DNA from: Epinephelus fuscoguttatus | Lineage: Eukaryota; Chordata; Actinopteri; Perciformes; Serranidae | DNA length: 64,000 nt | Assembly: GCF_011397635.1 (NCBI RefSeq) | Contig: NC_064767.1 | Span: 21,378,537 to 21,442,536, forward strand | Direction: 5' to 3' | In this document: piece after piece, positions 61,917 through 64,000 of the stretch | Position numbering within the stretch: the first letter of the stretch is position 1 | Layout of the letters: each line of letters starts with the position of its first letter | Translations under genes and position numbers: made by a program | The notes under the pieces: model-generated | Seen by the model: only the letters and a program-made list of their open reading frames with translations | Told to the model about the DNA's origin: nothing | The model's database searches: none

Positions 61917-62574
61917 AAGCACACACAAAGCACACAACAGCAGGCACTTGTGTCATGTTTGTTATTTAATTTCATCAGTGATAATTTTCGTCATAATGTA
62001 AAAACGCCCAAATTATTCAATTCACATTGACTATCTTTCAAAATTTACTTGGAACAAAATCTGCTGGCCAAAAACAAATCACACTGTTAAAAGAGAACAA
62101 GAAGCATAATACTTATTAAAATTGCATTATCCAGCAATTATGGTCCATTTTGTTATTTTTTGCAGTAAATTTTAGGGCTCCAATTGAATGTGCCTGTTAG
62201 GCCAACACTGAATTTATTATGGGCTTTATGCATGGAAATATCCGTACAGTTTCCCTTTATTTTTGTCGCACATCACATTCATTTTGCGCACTTGATGCAC
62301 AGTCTTTGTTCATCGGCAACATTCAATCCGACAATCAAACACCCAACAGCAGGTTTAATACTAAACACTGTGGCTCAGAGAAAAGGGCGCATACTGAATA
62401 TGGTTTGTCAGTCAGTGGGTTAGGGTTTCCTCACAGGCCTGCCTTGAGTTACAGCCTACTGGCCTGTACTTTCTGCAATGTTTAATTGTGTTTTCCTTGC
62501 ATTAATCGATCAGGTCTATATGCTTGAGTCCAATCAGCTATCCCAGAGAAGTCTCTCCGTGCGTAAAGACTGCG
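61256..62574. other. nkx2.3 3' flank
   Basis: AT-rich sequence with T- and A-tracts near 61420-61440 and an (AC)n microsatellite at 61879-61911. The part next to 62574 is probably nkx2.3 3'UTR. No separate gene seen. Confidence 0.45.
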
Positions 62575-63215
62575 CTACCATGCCCGGATGCCCTGCAGAG
62601 TTCCCTGACAGGGTGTGACGACTGGTCCTTGGGGCGCCTGGCTTTGCGTCTGTGCGCTGAGATTTCCCAAATTCATGTTCATGAAAGCATTAGCAGTGGT
62701 GTTGCTGGGCGGCAGAGTAGGTAAACTAGAGTAAGTACAGGAGTAAGTGTTAGTATACACCGAGTTGTTGTAGCTGTAGGCCGGGTAGCCACTGTAGCTG
62801 TACGGGTTTGGAGCTCCGACTGTGTAAGAGGTGTTGTAGTTCTGGGATCCAGTGAGACAAGGCCTCCCGTCCCGGACCAGCACCGGCACAGCCACCCTCC
62901 TGGGCGGCGGTGGTGGGTGGTGGTGATGGTGATGACCCGCCATCTCCAGAGTCTTGTCCTGCCGCTGCCTCTTGCATTTGTACCTCCTGTTCTGGAACCA
63001 GATCTTGACCTGGGTGGAGGTGAGTTTCAGGGAGCTGGCCAGGTGCTCTCTCTCCGGGGCGGACAGGTAGCGCTGCTGCTTGAAGCGCCGCTCCAGCTCG
63101 AACACCTGAGCCTGGGAGAAGAGCACGCGGGGTTTCCTCCTGGTCCTCTGCTGCTTGGTGGCGGGCTTCTCTGAGTCTAGGTCCTCACAGTCACCCCGCA
63201 GCGCAGCGCAGCTCT
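62575..63215 (-). CDS. nkx2.3: nkx2.3: NK2-class homeobox transcription factor, second (homeobox) exon
   Basis: A terminal exon with acceptor 'ccccgcag' before 63215, open for 213 codons to TAG at 62575. It starts [18 protein letters not shown] (first residue needs one base from exon 1), then the homeodomain [39 protein letters not shown] and helix 3 [19 protein letters not shown] with Tyr54. A His6-Pro6 run follows, then the NK2-specific domain [16 protein letters not shown], Tyr/Asn/Ser-rich text and the end [11 protein letters not shown]. The [20 protein letters not shown] text and the GTLQGIRAW end are those of NKX2-3. NKX2-3 acts in gut mesoderm, spleen and pharyngeal tissue. The N-terminal TN-motif exon is not in the window unless the candidate at 63937 is its end. 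Confidence 0.93.
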
Positions 63216-63936
63216 CTGCGGGGAGAGGAAACGTTTAAGTGTGCATCAAAGCTAAATATGCAGTATTTGAAATTATTAATTCAACACTACATAATTCCCA
63301 GATCTCATTCATAAGTTTCCACATCTCATCACACTGATACCCACATCAAATACTCTAGTTAGTGTATCTAATTTATTTATTAATGTATTTTTTATATATA
63401 TATATATGTATATTTTATTATTTTTTTAAAGTGAAATTGTACTAAATTGGAAGTTACTTAAAATTGCTTAACCAGCTTTTTATAATTTTATTTAATTAGG
63501 AATTAAATCAAAACGTGGTTTAAAAGACTTACTCAGAAAAAAATTGATTAAGCATTTACATTTACATTTGTCAGTGCATCCGTGAACTTAAGAACAATTT
63601 CAATCTTGGAAATTAAAGTTGCAGGTAAATATATTTAATATAAAAATATTTGTCGATTGTGTGATAATTAAATGCACGTTAATTAAGGAAAATCCTAGAA
63701 ATTGTTTTATGGATTATTACATTGATTTATTTATATGGAATATTGAGAATACATTAATCAGTGCGGATGTAAACAACAGTTAAATGCCTGCAAGCTTTGT
63801 GCACAGCCACTAAGTGACTGGCAGCGAACTTACAGCATGGGACAATTGTACAAGGTGTGGCTTATAATATAAAGACGAGGCAATTAAACACCTTGATTTT
63901 TTTAAAAAAATATTTTCTATTATTAGTAACACTCAC
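63216..63936 (-). other. nkx2.3 intron
   Basis: Very AT-rich, with a (TA)n patch near 63393-63408. Nothing else seen. Confidence 0.6.
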
Positions 63937-64000
63937 CGAAGTGGAGGACACATCTCCTCTGTGTCCATTTAGTGATCGTTTCGTGATCATTTAAACATGA
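63937..64000 (-). other. Possible end of an upstream nkx2.3 exon
   Basis: The 64 bases at the window edge are open in one frame and end in a strong donor (cttcg/gtgagt), in phase 1, which is the phase required by the nkx2.3 homeobox exon. The encoded residues (ending RRCVLHF) do not resemble the acidic N-terminal half of NKX2-3, so this could be an alternative exon, a 5'UTR exon or chance. Confidence 0.2.

Noticed and set aside
57380-63215. Assignment of the homeobox pair as nkx3.1 and nkx2.7 (or nkx2.5)
   Set aside because: The C-terminal [11 protein letters not shown], the homeodomain text and the slc25a28/pyroxd2 neighbours favour nkx2.3 and nkx3.3.
1-64000. CRISPR arrays, rRNA or tRNA genes, retroviral or other virus-like copies
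   Set aside because: None seen; the only tRNA-like sequences are SINE or repeat heads, and no capsid, envelope or polymerase-like frames were recognised.

Overview
This is a piece of a vertebrate chromosome, almost certainly a ray-finned (teleost) fish. Genes are split by GT-AG introns, dinucleotide microsatellites are frequent, and there are several teleost-type dispersed repeats, including hAT-like DNA elements and a tRNA-headed SINE. The gene set (pyroxd2, slc25a28, nkx3.3, nkx2.3) matches human 10q24 (PYROXD2, NKX2-3, SLC25A28) with the extra nkx3.3 known from fish. I saw no bacterial or viral genes.

Layout. (1) 14-3461, minus: first six coding exons of a lysine/glutamate-rich gene that best fits ttc31; it continues off the left edge. 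(2) 6249-13299, minus: a complete 16-exon pyroxd2 gene (576 codons plus stop), an FAD-dependent mitochondrial oxidoreductase. (3) 16071-21335, minus: a second, tandem pyroxd2 copy. It has lost exons 2-3 (the FAD dinucleotide-binding loop) and 25 bp of exon 15, which shifts the frame and removes the C-terminal FAD motif, yet its other exons and splice sites are still open. (4) 26373-31557, plus: slc25a28 (mitoferrin-2), four exons, with its 3'UTR ending near 32960. (5) 32961-57379: a 24-kb gene-poor interval with mobile elements, tandem arrays, one orphan first-exon-like site, a TLE/Groucho-like fragment and several repeat-free stretches that could be regulatory. (6) 57380-58917, minus: nkx3.3, two exons. 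(7) 62575-63215, minus: the homeobox exon of nkx2.3; its first exon lies beyond, or at, the right edge.

How the genes relate. slc25a28 imports iron into mitochondria and pyroxd2 is a mitochondrial FAD protein, but nothing here shows that they act together. nkx3.3 and nkx2.3 are a linked NK-homeobox pair in the same orientation, in a setting typical of long-range developmental regulation. I found no clear new multi-gene system. The best second-look items are the decaying but open pyroxd2 copy, a near-perfect 25-bp hairpin downstream of nkx3.3, a three-monomer higher-order repeat array next to a hAT element with an 8-bp target duplication, palindromic tandem units near 40.3 kb, and an orphan exon with a conserved-looking RINIGLAF motif.

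Exon coordinates were derived by hand from splice sites and phase. Repeat boundaries are approximate unless a target duplication is stated.
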